Positions 1 through 11,243 of a DNA stretch of 34,058 nt are shown in pieces. The position numbers were made by a program, and so were the translations under genes. Below the pieces are notes generated by a model, which did no database searches, was not told the DNA's origin, and was given only the letters and a program-made list of their open reading frames with translations. This DNA comes from Saccoglossus kowalevskii (Eukaryota > Hemichordata > Enteropneusta > Harrimaniidae): NCBI RefSeq assembly GCF_000003605.2, contig NW_003132361.1:67286-101343 (forward strand), written 5' to 3'. Position 1 is the stretch's first letter, and each line of letters starts with the position of its first letter.

Positions 1-251
1 CATGCCTATAATACAAACAAAGAATGTGTCATTCACAATGACTTGTTGTCTATAAACTCAGATCTCTGATTACTGTATTTTACAACAGTGCATCAATCAT
101 CAGATGTTAGCAGAATACATCCCATTGTGTCTTCATTTTTATCTTAACTTTATTTGCTGTCATAAACACTTTGTGCATTAAATAAATTACTGTTGTACAA
201 GCAAAAGTATTTGACTATCGCTAAATAATCAGTGTCTTTGTTGCTTTACAG
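1..251 (+). other. 3' part of the last intron of the RGG-tail gene
   Basis: The sequence is AT-rich and ends in a pyrimidine-rich tract and a CAG acceptor (AG at 250-251), directly before the open frame of the glycine-rich exon. No coding signal is visible inside it. The upstream exons of this gene lie outside the window. Confidence 0.6.
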
Positions 252-556
252 GTTGGTTGTCAGTAGGACCACAATTAACTAACAGTAACTATAATAGCGA
301 AAGTTACAAACAGAACTTCAATAAAACTAATGTAACAGGATGTTCAGAAGAAATTGAACGACTCAGACCTAAATCACCACCACCCAAAAATAAAGGAGGT
401 GGTCCTCCTGGACCTGGTGGTAGAGGAGGAGGTGGTCGAGGTGGTCAGGGGCAGCAAGGACCATGGATGGGGGGTAGAGGTGGTGGACCAGGTGGGCGTG
501 GTGGCTTTGGAGGAAGAGGTAGAGGCATGCATCGAGGGGGATTTGTCCAAAGATGA
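252..556 (+). CDS. Terminal exon of an RGG/GAR-tail protein (partial, unidentified)
   Basis: This is the last coding exon of a + strand gene; the earlier exons are outside the window. It starts after the CAG acceptor at 249-251. One base of the first codon comes from the previous exon, so the frame reads x|GT then W-L-S-V-G-P-Q, and it ends with TGA at 554-556. The first 45 or so residues are polar (N, S, T, K) and end in a basic-proline linker, [12 protein letters not shown]. The rest is a Gly/Arg tail with repeated GGRGG, GRGRG and GRGG units and the end RGGFVQR. Such RGG/GAR tails usually bind RNA and are substrates of protein arginine methyltransferases, and the proteins are usually nuclear, nucleolar or granule-associated. 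I compared it mentally with the FAM98, G3BP, FMR1, LSM14, GAR1 and EWS/FUS tails and found no convincing match, so no name is given. Any internal start would be artificial, since the exon enters in frame from upstream. Confidence 0.7.
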
Positions 557-1305
557 TAACGGTCAAATTATAACTATAAAACCATCTTATCTAAAACTAT
601 TTAACCAACTAGACACATGTTTCAGACACATGTTTTATGGGCGTCAATAGTGTCAGCTGACCTTACTTGAATATTCAGTGTTACTACGTTTCATATTAGT
701 ATATTTAGGCTTTCAAATATAGTGTTCTTGTCAAACAAATATTTTATAATATGTGTGTTCACACAAGTTTCCAGTCACTCAGGCATGAATGAAAAACACT
801 TTGTATATAAGCTACAATTGGACTGCCATTTAGATTTGATGCCTACTGATTGTAACGTGACTGAGGTAGGTTTGCTTTCGTCCAGAAATCATGCTATCTA
901 AGTTTTTAGTCAATGTACACTTCAATAATACCTGTGGATGTAATCACTACAGACAATTCATTCTAAACGTGTTATTCAGTACCTTTGCTATGCACTCTAT
1001 TGGAATAGTCTGTGTATGTAAATAGCTAGGTTTATTGTTGGATCCTAGATTCTTGGATATGGATTTGATGAATCATTGTGCAAGTAGTAATTATTGCCAT
1101 CTTATCTTACAGTAATACTTAGAACTATGCACCCATCCTGTCTATGTGAACAGGATAAAATTATGTATGTCTTAAACAACAAAGTATGGAAATTGATGTT
1201 TTATGGATATGATTATAATAGAGGTATTTTTTTTATTTTGCAAGGCGACTGACTGTTTTGTTTTCTTATTTCTTATGAACAATTAAAATAGAATGTGTAT
1301 GCAAT
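557..1305 (+). other. Probable 3' UTR of the RGG-tail gene
   Basis: AT-rich, CpG-poor sequence without a convincing open frame follows the stop codon. It runs to an ATTAAA hexamer at 1282-1287 with a GU-rich stretch at about 1311-1322, a plausible cleavage and polyadenylation layout. The end at about 1305 is inferred from that spacing. A longer transcript is possible, because CpG-poor sequence continues to about 2.4 kb. Confidence 0.45.
1282..1287 (+). terminator. Candidate poly(A) signal ATTAAA
   Basis: ATTAAA is the commonest variant of AATAAA. It is followed about 25 nt later by TTGTGTTGTGTT, which resembles a downstream GU-rich element. This is a candidate based only on motif and spacing. 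Confidence 0.4.
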
Positions 1306-1654
1306 GGCCATTGTGTTGTGTTTAATTGAAGGTATGCAGAACAGATTTGGATTAGTTTGTGGTAGCTCTGTTATACCAGGGAGTATATGATATAACAATT
1401 TGAATTGTCTTCTCAGTACGTATTGACTTGGTGCTGAGATAATGGCCATTAAGTGTTGTCTTTTCTGACCAAATAATGCCAGATAAATCAGACACTTGCA
1501 AACCATCTGTTCAATCTATTGTCAGAGCTGCCCATATACTTGTTAGTAAGACGCCCACCTTACCTTTCTAATCCATCCATTGTTCATTTTCTGATGTTAC
1601 AGTAAAATACCAGAATGCCCTTATGTGGTAGGATTGGGAAATGTGGTTTCAGAG

Positions 1655-1998
1655 CCACTTGCCCCAGACATTACTCATATTTTTTTAGTTTTTTTTAAGT
1701 TTTATATCAAAGGTGTAATTCTCCATCTTCTTGGATTTGTACTCTCAAAATCCATTAAGCGGTTCTTTAGATATCAGTGGAGCAGTCATGGAACAGCTAC
1801 ATTTGGTGAATTATCATGCATATTAATGTAATTATTATGCACAGATAATAACCAAAAACGAATCAAATTTGCGCATTTGCCCAGAACATCTATGTATAAA
1901 GTTTCATCAAAATCCAATAAGTGGTTCTTTAGATATCAGTGAAACAGACACACACCCACAAAGACTCACATTGTGTGCTTTGCACATGGGAGTCAAAA
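1655..1998 (+). repeat. Dispersed Helitron-like (HINE-type) repeat, copy 1
   Basis: This segment shares long similar stretches with 21.8-22.6 kb: GGTTCTTTAGATATCAGTG, a 'CCCAGAGCATCTATGTA...AAGTTTCATTGAAATCC'-like block, a CA-rich stretch, and a terminal hairpin followed by GAGTCAAAA. The end hairpin at 1963-1994 pairs GACTC...GTGC with GCAC...GAGTC around a TTT loop. Two partly decayed internal units are visible. It lies just downstream of the RGG gene. Confidence 0.6.
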
Positions 1999-2546
1999 AC
2001 CGCAGTAAAGTGAGACCAACAACGGAGTCTCGATATGGGTGCATGTACTTGAGTGTAGAATATATAGATATTGATTCAAAACATCTGAGGTATCGAATTT
2101 AGTGCGAGTAGGCTAAGGTGAGGATATAATGTGATGTAATCATAGTCATTAGACTCCTTGGAACTACAATGAACGAATTAATTCTTTAAAATGAAGAGAA
2201 AAATGATTCACTGTGCTATTCTTCGTCAAATTATCCCCTGGAAAAATATATATACATGTATATTACTTCAATACAACGTCTTTTCAATATATCACAAGTA
2301 ATAATTTAATCTTGACATGTGTCTCTGGGACATGCAATGCGTTGCCCACCCCCACTATCACCCACCCACCCCTTATGGGGTACCTATCAAGTATACTTTA
2401 GGTCAGGCCCCAAATCTTGTTATGTGAATGTCATGTAATGTGTAGGTGTCAATAGCGCCCTCATGCACTACGTTAGTTGCGTGGTTGGTACAGCGCCGCG
2501 TCTAAACTTCTTTAGGACGCTTTCTTCTCGAACAATGACACATAGT

Positions 2547-2556
2547 GGGGGGGGGG
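2547..2556 (+). repeat. Homopolymer G10
   Basis: A run of ten G. It is length-variable in most genomes and error-prone in sequencing. Confidence 0.9.
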
Positions 2557-5500
2557 CCTCAATTAGATTAAGACTATTCGTATAAACCATAGAATATCTT
2601 GTCTTTCGCTAACACTAATGAGGGCGTCATTGTCTCTGCTAACAGGGTTATGCTGCGTCATTGTTTGCTTACGAGGTAGTAGTTAGTTGATTACACATGA
2701 CTACAAGCTAGGCAAACAAAGATGTGTACTCTTGTAGCTAACGAGTATCCGTAGTTTCTTGTAACACTAGTAATAATCATGGGATATACAATACCATCGG
2801 CAGCTACAATAAACAGTTTTTAAAACAATGACAACTGCATTACACAATTTGCGTGGGTGGATAAATTACGAAATATGAAAATAATGTATTGATAGCGGGT
2901 CAATACTGTGCCGGTAATGTGCCTATGTGGGACGATCAACAGTAGATTATCCAATATGGCCATTCATTTTAGCTTCAAGAGATCAAATATTTAAAGTCCA
3001 GTAGGTGGTTTTAAGAGCTATCTTAAAACAGATGGGATTATAACCCAACTTACATTAGCCACCGGGCAGTTAGATTTGTCCCAGATTAATATTTAACAAG
3101 AAGTAACAACGCCCTCATGTGTTTAAGAAGCGCAACAGAAATTTTTGTTATGAAACGTTGTGTTTCAAAAGTATGTTGAGTTCTGTGAGCGTCCTTTGCT
3201 TTGTTCCGTTCGCAATGCCACCGTTTAACCACCGGCGTCCGACGACCATATAGTGTGTTACACGTACTTATCATAAAATAAAAAAAAGTTCATTTAGACT
3301 GAAAGATCTAAATGCGTTTAATAATTGGCATTGATAATATTAGTTGTATATTTCACCAACAGCACGTCAATTATGATATTTCGAAATTACATTATTATGG
3401 AAACGATTAGGAACATGGTGCAAGCTTTGTAATCAATATAACCCCAGTCACCGGAGTTATGTCACGCGATATTGGACAATTTACATGATAATTATAAATA
3501 CCTTGTAGGCAATTGGGACAACTTTGAAATATTCATGATGAAAGCAACATCGATCAAAACCGACTGTTGAAAACTGTCATTACTGTCCTTTGTCGTATTG
3601 TGATATCAACATTTCAGTTAGAACACAAACATCTAGGAGTAGAATATAAAATGTATTTTTCTGATAAATTTGCTAAATAATGTATGCATTATGGGTGCGT
3701 TTTCCGTCACGACAAATGACAGAATCAAAGTAAAAAAATGCAGGGATGAAATTGAAGAACAAGTAAACGAAATAAATAACCGCTAGCCTCCGCTTCGTGA
3801 TATATGCATATTTATGATGTGTATACACGAGTGTACCTATTAGTGCGTTTAGTGTGAGTGCGCATTGTGGTTGCGTATGCACGTGTGTGCTATTTACATA
3901 TATCGCTTACTTGATAGCATGTACTGAGCATGAATATCAGAATGAGTGAGTGCGTGCGTTCGTGCACATGCGTACATGTGAGAGTACTACGTGCTCATGG
4001 ACATAAATGTGTTATATATGTACGATATGAAGTAATAAATGTGCGTATTTGCACGTGTGCATGATTGCAGTATAGTGCATGCGAGTGCACGCTGCGTGAT
4101 TATTAATATGTTCTTTACGTTTGACATCGTTTTCTGCAGAGAAAATGACCAATTTATGCCTTGACAAATCAACTGAACATGATTTTTACCAAATAACAGT
4201 GCACTAAATAAACCAAAACGTTATCCTTTTTATTGGGTGGATAATTGTTTTCCAATCATGTGAGTTTCGCACCATCGGCCGGTAGTCTCACCAAGCTTGT
4301 AGTGATTCTCTTTTCAGTAATATCGGAGTGTAACCCAAGATGTGACGACAACCAAAGCAAAAAATGACATATATTTAAGATAATATATTGTATTAAAACC
4401 CCGTTAATCTTACACCAATAACATGTGAGCATCATGATTTTAAAAAGGGCGACGACTACCGTGAGATTCATACACCATACACAATCGCAGAGCAAGTGTT
4501 CAATAAAATCAATCTTGTTACGTTGTAAAAATTACCCTAAAACGAACAAATCTTCATTTAAGCGGTACGTTCGTTTAACCATAGTTAACGAGATCGCCCA
4601 AGAAAAAAAAATCATTTACATTTTTTTCTTCAGATGGCGTGATGCGTGGTGGTAAATTTCTTACCTTACCTTGCGCATGCTAATTGTATGCAAGAGTTTG
4701 AATTCATTACATATTCATATAGGCAGATCGGAGTGGCTGAATGTCCTCGACCCGCTTTTAATGAGCTGTCTGAGTGTTGTCCATTTCTATTGTAATAGAA
4801 AGTCTGCGTCATCCACTCAGAATCGTGTTTCCATCACCCCTATAATGGTATATATTATTATGATACCATAACGAATAGATAAATAAATAATAACATAGCG
4901 TTTTCTTTATTTAGATCAATGTACGTGAGTGTATTGCTGCCGTATTGACGGGCGGAGTACAATTCTGCATCAACAAAGAATACGAGCACGATGTCGGCAG
5001 GTGGGGCAGGCAGGCGTGCTTTCATCAAATGCCAGGTGTAAGACTGAGAATCCGATTTGAAAATTGGGACTCAATCACGCCACTCGTCAAATTGGTCGAC
5101 GGTGTTACACATAACTTTTCAATTTCAAAACTTGATGGATGGTCATTATGACGCAAATGTTTATGCACAGGAGTATTAACGTGCTGGAATTATGTTTCGC
5201 ATACTTTCCTAGTGATATTAATGAGATGTGTGCAGGGCATTGTCGTGTCAGGGTCGTTCTTTATATTTGGCCAGTTACCACGGCCACGATTGAATTTACG
5301 GATATCGGGAATTCTGTAACTTTCAGAGTAGTATAAACTTTTACAGCGTTTGTATATGCTCGCACCTGGAATGTAGGCATTTGTCGCTGTCGCTACTCAT
5401 TAGTGATAGGTCTCATTAACCGCAAATTAGTGTGGAATAAAGTACGTGCTTTGATAAACGTGGTGACTTTATGCATATACTTTTATTATTTAGTGTTTAT

Positions 5501-6204
5501 GATTAAGAAATTATCTACATTTTGTTGTCCAGTTTGATTTATTGTTTGTGTTTCAAGGGTGTATTTATCCGTTGTGCAAACTCTCCGCACCAGGGACAGT
5601 AATCTTCCAGTGACTCGTTACACATCATTTTAGATTCAGTAAATTGGACAAGTAATTTTTTTGGTTAAAATATTTCGATTTCTCTAGGGGTGAGTGAAAG
5701 TCGGTGCTTTCTATAATTTGACGTGCAAGTAATTTGTTGACCCGATGATTCACTGATGTGGTGTGCGAAAATCACTTGCTGTTGACCACATGGAAATGTT
5801 GCAGGATTTTTTTAGGGAATAAAGGAGGACGCATTGCCCGAAGATAACAGGGCAAATAATAAACGTGTAGTGGTAACTTGAAGATATCGTGATAGAACGT
5901 AGAACATTTACGGGAAAACGACGTACGAAAAAATGCTTTCTATATGGAAATAATCATCATTTCTTATCGTGGAAAAATTACGTCATGGTTGGTTTATTGT
6001 CCGATACGTGCAAAATGAGGAAATATTAAATATTGCTGAGTCGGATGTTCACACATTGACCTCAAACACGGCCCAGTTTAATCGTCTGATAACAGGCGGC
6101 GCTGATCAACCAATAAGAACGCAGCGTTTCTTAATGGCAGCGCGCGGTATTATAATGCATGTACATGTAAATGGCTGTCGTTTGGCTGAGCATGATTTGT
6201 TTAT

Positions 6205-6600
6205 GGGGGGGGGGGGACTTTAAAATCGCCAGACTAAGTTAATGATTTTTTTATATTATACAAAAACAAAGTGAATAATTTTTCAGCGGGGGGGGGAGGG
6301 GGCTGTATACGCCACTGCTCAGTGTTTTGAATTCAGAGGCGGCGGCACGAAATTTGACAGGAGGGGCAAGATCTGCTCACCATCCCTCTTTACTAGGGGG
6401 TCCGGGGGAATGCCTCCCTTAATAATTTTGAAATCTAGACCCTCCAAAACGCTATTTCCTGCATTTCGAGGGGCAAATTTTGCTGACACAAAGGGTTTCA
6501 GCTTGATTGGGGGGCAACGGTCCCAACATTTTTTTCGAGGGCGACCGCCCCTTTGCCCCACTGGAGTAAATGATGTTCAGTCACCTTTGGCTCAATGAGA
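6205..6600. repeat. G-rich, probably repeat-derived segment
   Basis: The block contains G12 at 6205-6216, G9 followed by AGGGGG at 6288-6302, and then a G-run/pyrimidine-run mosaic including GGGGGTCCGGGGG. Both strands carry short overlapping frames, which is typical of skewed composition rather than coding. The style resembles a decayed dispersed repeat, but no termini or second copy are visible in this window. Confidence 0.35.
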
Positions 6601-6782
6601 GTTTGGGATTAGTACCGGTAATATTCACCTAGACATCAGTGGTGACCTAGACTTTTGTGTCGTTACATTAATCGTAGGTGACCCACTAGTGCCATATAGT
6701 TCAAGTTGGATAATACATGCAGGTTTTATGTCAGATGATCAGATTTATTTGAATTTTACAATATACATTTTATTTTTTGCTG

Positions 6783-6905
6783 TTTACAAATTAGCCTGAC
6801 ATTTAGGCGTGAGTGGCGCCCTCGCCGCCCGAACGGCATCAGACCCTACTACTGGTTTGGAGTATCGCGGAGGGCGCCACTCATTTAATTTAGGCTATTT
6901 ACAAA
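6783..6905. repeat. Small inverted-repeat element (MITE-like or fold-back)
   Basis: The two arms run toward each other. GAGTGGCGCCCTC at 6811-6823 is the perfect reverse complement of 6870-6882. Outward from these, 'TTTACAAATTAGCCT' on the left and 'AGGCTATTTACAAA' on the right extend the symmetry imperfectly. The loop is about 46 nt and GC-rich. No clear target-site duplication can be assigned. Confidence 0.5.
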
Positions 6906-7689
6906 TGTGGTCACCGAATTACAAAACATGGGTCTGGTGACATGAGAGCGCAGCGAATAAACTCCCCCGATGTTCTGCTTTAATTTAATTTAAAGTTCTG
7001 AGAAAGGTCAACATAATTTTCCAACCAACAAATCATTGTCTAATTTCCAACACCTGTTGACACTGACGTGGGGGGAAATTATGGCCAGTAACACGATGGC
7101 TTGCTTCTCATTTATGCAGGAAATCACCAGCTTCTTTCTTCTTTTAAAAAAAATGTAACAAAATTGGATGCTTTCAATTCATTGTACTACTTAATTTACC
7201 TTATTAATTTGTTTATATTTATTGCTACATTGTGTTTATAGGGCGCAATAACATTATATTGTAGGTGGATTTTGATAAACTTCATTCTACCAGGCCGACA
7301 AGCAGACATTGACATGGTTGATTTACTCTGCGAATGCCTTCACAGTTTTCAGTTACGACGAACAGCAGTTATATAATTATGCTGAACCGTAACAACTGAC
7401 GGACGAATTTCCGATTCACTCGAAAGACCGTCAGTGACCGTGCTCGATGACATGTGGAAATACCATTAAAACCCACTTTGTGTTTTTCGGCCAATGAGAA
7501 AGCCCCACTACCAGACTTCATTTCACTAAATGTCCTGTTTCCGAGACTTACTCGTTATCTCAATTCTCTTTTTTTCTCATAAACTGTCGTAAATGAAACA
7601 CTGACCAAGTTTGATACAAGTTTCGAGTTGAATCATCAATATTCATAATTTGGAATAATTTTCTATTATATTGTATTATTTGTCTTTTG

Positions 7690-7762
7690 TAATTATTTTT
7701 TACCTTACTAATCCCACAGATGGTTAAGTTGCGTAATAAAGTTATTATTATTATTATTATAT
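7690..7762 (+). repeat. Possible retroposon 3' tail with (TTA)n
   Basis: The sequence ends in AATAAAGTTATTATTATT followed by more TTA/ATT units (microsatellite at about 7742-7761). LINE- or SINE-type 3' ends in many invertebrates finish in this style. The body upstream has decayed too far to assign a family. Confidence 0.3.
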
Positions 7763-8891
7763 TGTATAGGGTCCACCTGCCACAATTTCAGTATGCAAAT
7801 TTCACGAGAACAATAACTACAATTCCCGGAGGGTCAGCGGTCATGCACACGCGTACTCCGTACTTTAATAGCATATTCCATTTGAAGGAAGGGACATGAT
7901 TCCCTTCCCGATTACGAATATCGTGCATAACTCTTGCCAATACTCACTAAATGCCTACGAAAGTATGATAATTTCCACAAAATATATATCTATTGATGAT
8001 TGTGGCTGTGAGTTTCAAGTCAGATAAAACCCTCATGTTGGGATTCTTCTGGGGTATAGTTTCAGACCCCAGATAAAATGTCGAAGCCTCGAAACGAGGG
8101 CGTTATCCTAAACGCAGTCTCTAGGACGCAATTATAGGTCGTTACAAGGACATTGACTCAATTGACCAAGTTTATCGCTGACACCATTTTCCACTGACTC
8201 TTTCTGGTTTGGCGCTATTCGTTTAATCGTGTTTACTTTGACTGACACTGAGTAACTAGCTGGATTGATGAGCTGGACGCTTTCCTGGAATGTACAGTCA
8301 CTAACGTTCGTGGCTGTTTCGTCTCCGTTTACTTTTCAAGCAATGAAACCCAACAACATAGCCACCGCTTCAATATCAAAAGGAAAAGTGAATCTCTTGA
8401 AAATATAAAGTAATCGTACGGTTTTATTCAACTATGATCACGATTCAATGTTCAAATATTTGTACATTGGTCTCTGTTAGAACAGCGTGCAGTGGTCCCG
8501 TTCTTACCACTTAACGTCCAATGGGAGAGAGCCGTAAAATCCACACAGAGATGCCGCTCATTGTACTGGTTGGCTTCAGTCTGATGGGTTTGGTTACCAT
8601 GGTGCCGGTGAGCTCTCTAGAGTAATAGATGACAACTACTCTAGTCATTACATACATTGTATCCATACTTAACCTCCTAACATCACATCGATCAATATGC
8701 ACAGACATGTATATTTGTGATCGACGTTTACAGGGAACCCCTCCCACCATCCTAGTTATTCTCTCGGACCTCTTTACGAACGGCACGGTACCGCTGATTA
8801 CACGGGGAAGAGTTCGCTGGCCGGCGGCCGGGTAGGAATTACCGCCTCCAAATACAAACAAAAATCTGTATTTTGAACAACATCTATCCGT

Positions 8892-8910
8892 GGCATGGCA
8901 TGGCATGGCA
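8892..8910 (+). repeat. Short tandem repeat (TGGCA)n
   Basis: Almost four copies of a pentamer, TGGCATGGCATGGCATGGCA-like. No function is apparent. Confidence 0.8.
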
Positions 8911-9952
8911 TTGTTACATTGTTAATAATAATAAGCACTAAAGAGACATTTAAATTAATTATTTCTGTTATTTTCTTCAAGATACATTTACTGGTATATC
9001 AACTTCACACATTCCCGGCTCACCTTCCTTAGTAAATAAAATAGTTACATACGGGGTTCTGTCTGTGAGTCCGGTATGTGAACTGTCAATTCAGCAGTAT
9101 GGTGTGTATATGATTATCCTCGTTTTTATGGGGCAATGTGATACGCTTGATCAACAGCGCCACTACCACATTACATCATCGGTGAATTAATCGCTCTAAT
9201 GGGATTTATTTCATGGGAATGGGGTGGGGAATACCCGGGGCAATACAAGGGGCTTTTACATTCAATTGACGGATGATAGCTTCAGTGGATTAGCGTCGTC
9301 GTAAAACCGCAGTTTCTTTGTGACGCTCGATGACCACAGCGACGACACTGACGGTGTGTGAAAGAGGCGACATATTTGGTACATAACGGAAAGTTGTAAC
9401 AATATGCAATTTTACTTGACTGTAATTGTGCATAGGAACGCCCAACTATGGCGTTTAATTTGAAACGTTACATCTCATATTGTGTACAGTCAGAAGCTGC
9501 GCAGATCCAACAGTTCTCTGTACACTTTATTAAAATGTTAATAATTTCATTTTAACCTATCTTCGAAAGGAGGCTATTTTGCAAGGTTGAAAAATGTTCA
9601 AATCGGTGTCATATCGGGAACAATTATGTCACCTAAAATATTGATATCAAAATAAATCAAGGTATATTGAACAGCAATTTGAAAACGCGTGTCACGTGTT
9701 ACGCAAGCTGGCGTGGTAATCCCATTATGTACGAGTACAATGGGAATGGATAAACTCAAAGTGAATTGTTACAAAGTAGTTGATATATCCCAGCTTATCA
9801 ATGAGTGGATCAACCACAGAAAACTAATTGCCCAAGAAGAAATGTAATTTCAACGACGGCAAATCAACTTATAAATACATCACATCGTTCGATGGTGACG
9901 TTAATTTTCAAAAGATGATTAATTTTTCATACGTGGTATAATCCTGAAGCGA

Positions 9953-9970
9953 AACTATATATATATAGTT
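9953..9970. repeat. 18-bp perfect palindrome with an AT core
   Basis: AACTATATATATATAGTT is its own reverse complement. It could extrude as a cruciform or simply be a short (TA)n tract with matching flanks. Confidence 0.7.
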
Positions 9971-10378
9971 GATAATGAACTTAGAACTTAGGCCAATTTC
10001 ATTCGATTTCAAAGAATTGTGAACTCAAACATTTAATGATAAAACAGCGGCTGCATTTGTTCAATAACTTTGACATTTGTTCCGTGTTTAAGTAGTTTCA
10101 ACAAATACCATAATAGGAATATTTTTTTTTCAATTTGCTCCGTCGTTTTATATGCCCCAACAATGATATTATGTATAATTGTTAAAATATGAGAATATTG
10201 ATCGCCTTTCAATAATTTGTGGCTATGATTTCAAAATATTTATCTTGTTGTAAAGTGTGAACATTCTAAAGTTATTAAAAGTATGAGAACTTATGAAATC
10301 AATGACTACTCTATGCATGACGTCAGAGCGTCCGCATTGGCGTATTGGTCAAGGGAGCACTACTATAATCATCCAAAC

Positions 10379-10406
10379 CTCAGACTAGAAATACAACTAG
10401 TCTGAG
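10379..10406. repeat. Hairpin, 10-bp perfect stem
   Basis: CTCAGACTAG (10379-10388) pairs with CTAGTCTGAG (10397-10406) around an 8-nt loop. No U-tract or gene end lies near it on either strand. Confidence 0.6.
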
Positions 10407-10510
10407 CCCAGAATAAATCAAGAAAACTAAACAAATTGACTCCAGTTATGAAGAACTAACGGTTGGCCCGAACGCATGGCACAGTTGGAGACGAAGAACG
10501 AATCACAAGA

Positions 10511-10572
10511 CTGGTTACGAACCAGTTGAGCAAGGCTAACCGAGTCGTAACCTCGATGTGGTTCGTAACCAG
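10511..10572. repeat. Hairpin, 14-bp perfect stem
   Basis: CTGGTTACGAACCA (10511-10524) and TGGTTCGTAACCAG (10559-10572) are perfect reverse complements around a 34-nt loop. With a 1-base mismatch the flanking AAG/CTT also pairs. It may be the relic of a small inverted-repeat transposon. Confidence 0.6.
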
Positions 10573-10916
10573 CCTTATGATTGGTTGTTGAGAAATTCTG
10601 AACAGGCCACGCAACTTGATTTATTCTGCAGATATCGGTAAAATATAGGTAAGGCTTAGGCGAAATTTGAAAGAGCAACTGATATTCTTCAACCTGGTAT
10701 TTTTTTTTATAGATTTTATTTTTCGTTCTTTCGTCCGTTTTTTTTTTCAGTTTAAAAAATATGAGCTCGCTGGAGCCTTCATCCTTTGTCTATTTTCTCA
10801 CACTAGATACCAGCCTATACCCCACCCCGCTCATAAGGAGTGCGTACAGTTGATTATAGTTCCTGGGCTCCCTGTGAATATACTAAAAAAGTTAAAATCT
10901 GATCGCTTGGTTTCCG

Positions 10917-11087
10917 TAGTCTTACCTCACGGAAGCCTGTGTCAATGGCCTTGTTCAATACTCGTCGTCTATACCGCTTCGTCCCAGGGGTAGATAGATC
11001 CGCGTGGTCGCACCTCACAGAAGCTTGCCACTGTCCCTGTTCTATACTCGTGGTCTACACCGCTTCGTCCCATGGGTAGATCCAAGC
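10917..11087 (+). repeat. Diverged tandem duplication, about 88-bp period
   Basis: ACCTCAC at 10924 and 11012 are 88 bp apart. Both units continue with 'GAAGC(C/T)TG', 'TTC(A/T)ATACTCGT(C/G)GTCTA' and 'ACCGCTTCGTCCCA.GGGTAGAT'. Two units are visible, with frequent substitutions. Confidence 0.65.
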
Positions 11088-11213
11088 GATAAACACAGCA
11101 CTGTACAACTTGAATATTAATGTGGTATTCCGAGATGCAATCTTTCATGACCAAACTGAACGGCCAAATACAGAGCGCCCGCTGCGTGTCTTTGGTTACT
11201 TATCAATTTGTAT

Positions 11214-11243
11214 AGATAAATAAATAAATAAATAAATAAATAA
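11214..11243 (+). repeat. Microsatellite (TAAA)n
   Basis: About seven uninterrupted copies of the tetranucleotide. Confidence 0.9.

Noticed and set aside
354-650. A 98-codon + strand frame overlapping the RGG exon
   Set aside because: A frame-shifted reading of the same glycine-rich repeat (runs of Val, Glu and Leu). It passes the true stop and has no splice support.
4945-5336. Two short + strand frames at 4.9-5.3 kb
   Set aside because: They are plausible in length but match no family I can name and have no clear splice sites or companion exons.
6319-6598. Overlapping frames of about 80 and 62 codons on opposite strands
   Set aside because: They come from the G-run/C-run composition of a probable repeat. 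Neither has splice context or a domain.
8511-8906. A 131-codon - strand frame in the CpG-rich region
   Set aside because: No recognisable motif, and it has competing frames on the other strand. Higher GC alone lengthens chance open frames.
10511-10572. Hairpin considered as a tRNA or microRNA precursor
   Set aside because: There is no cloverleaf, no anticodon arm and no A/B box pattern, and the stem is too short for a typical microRNA precursor.
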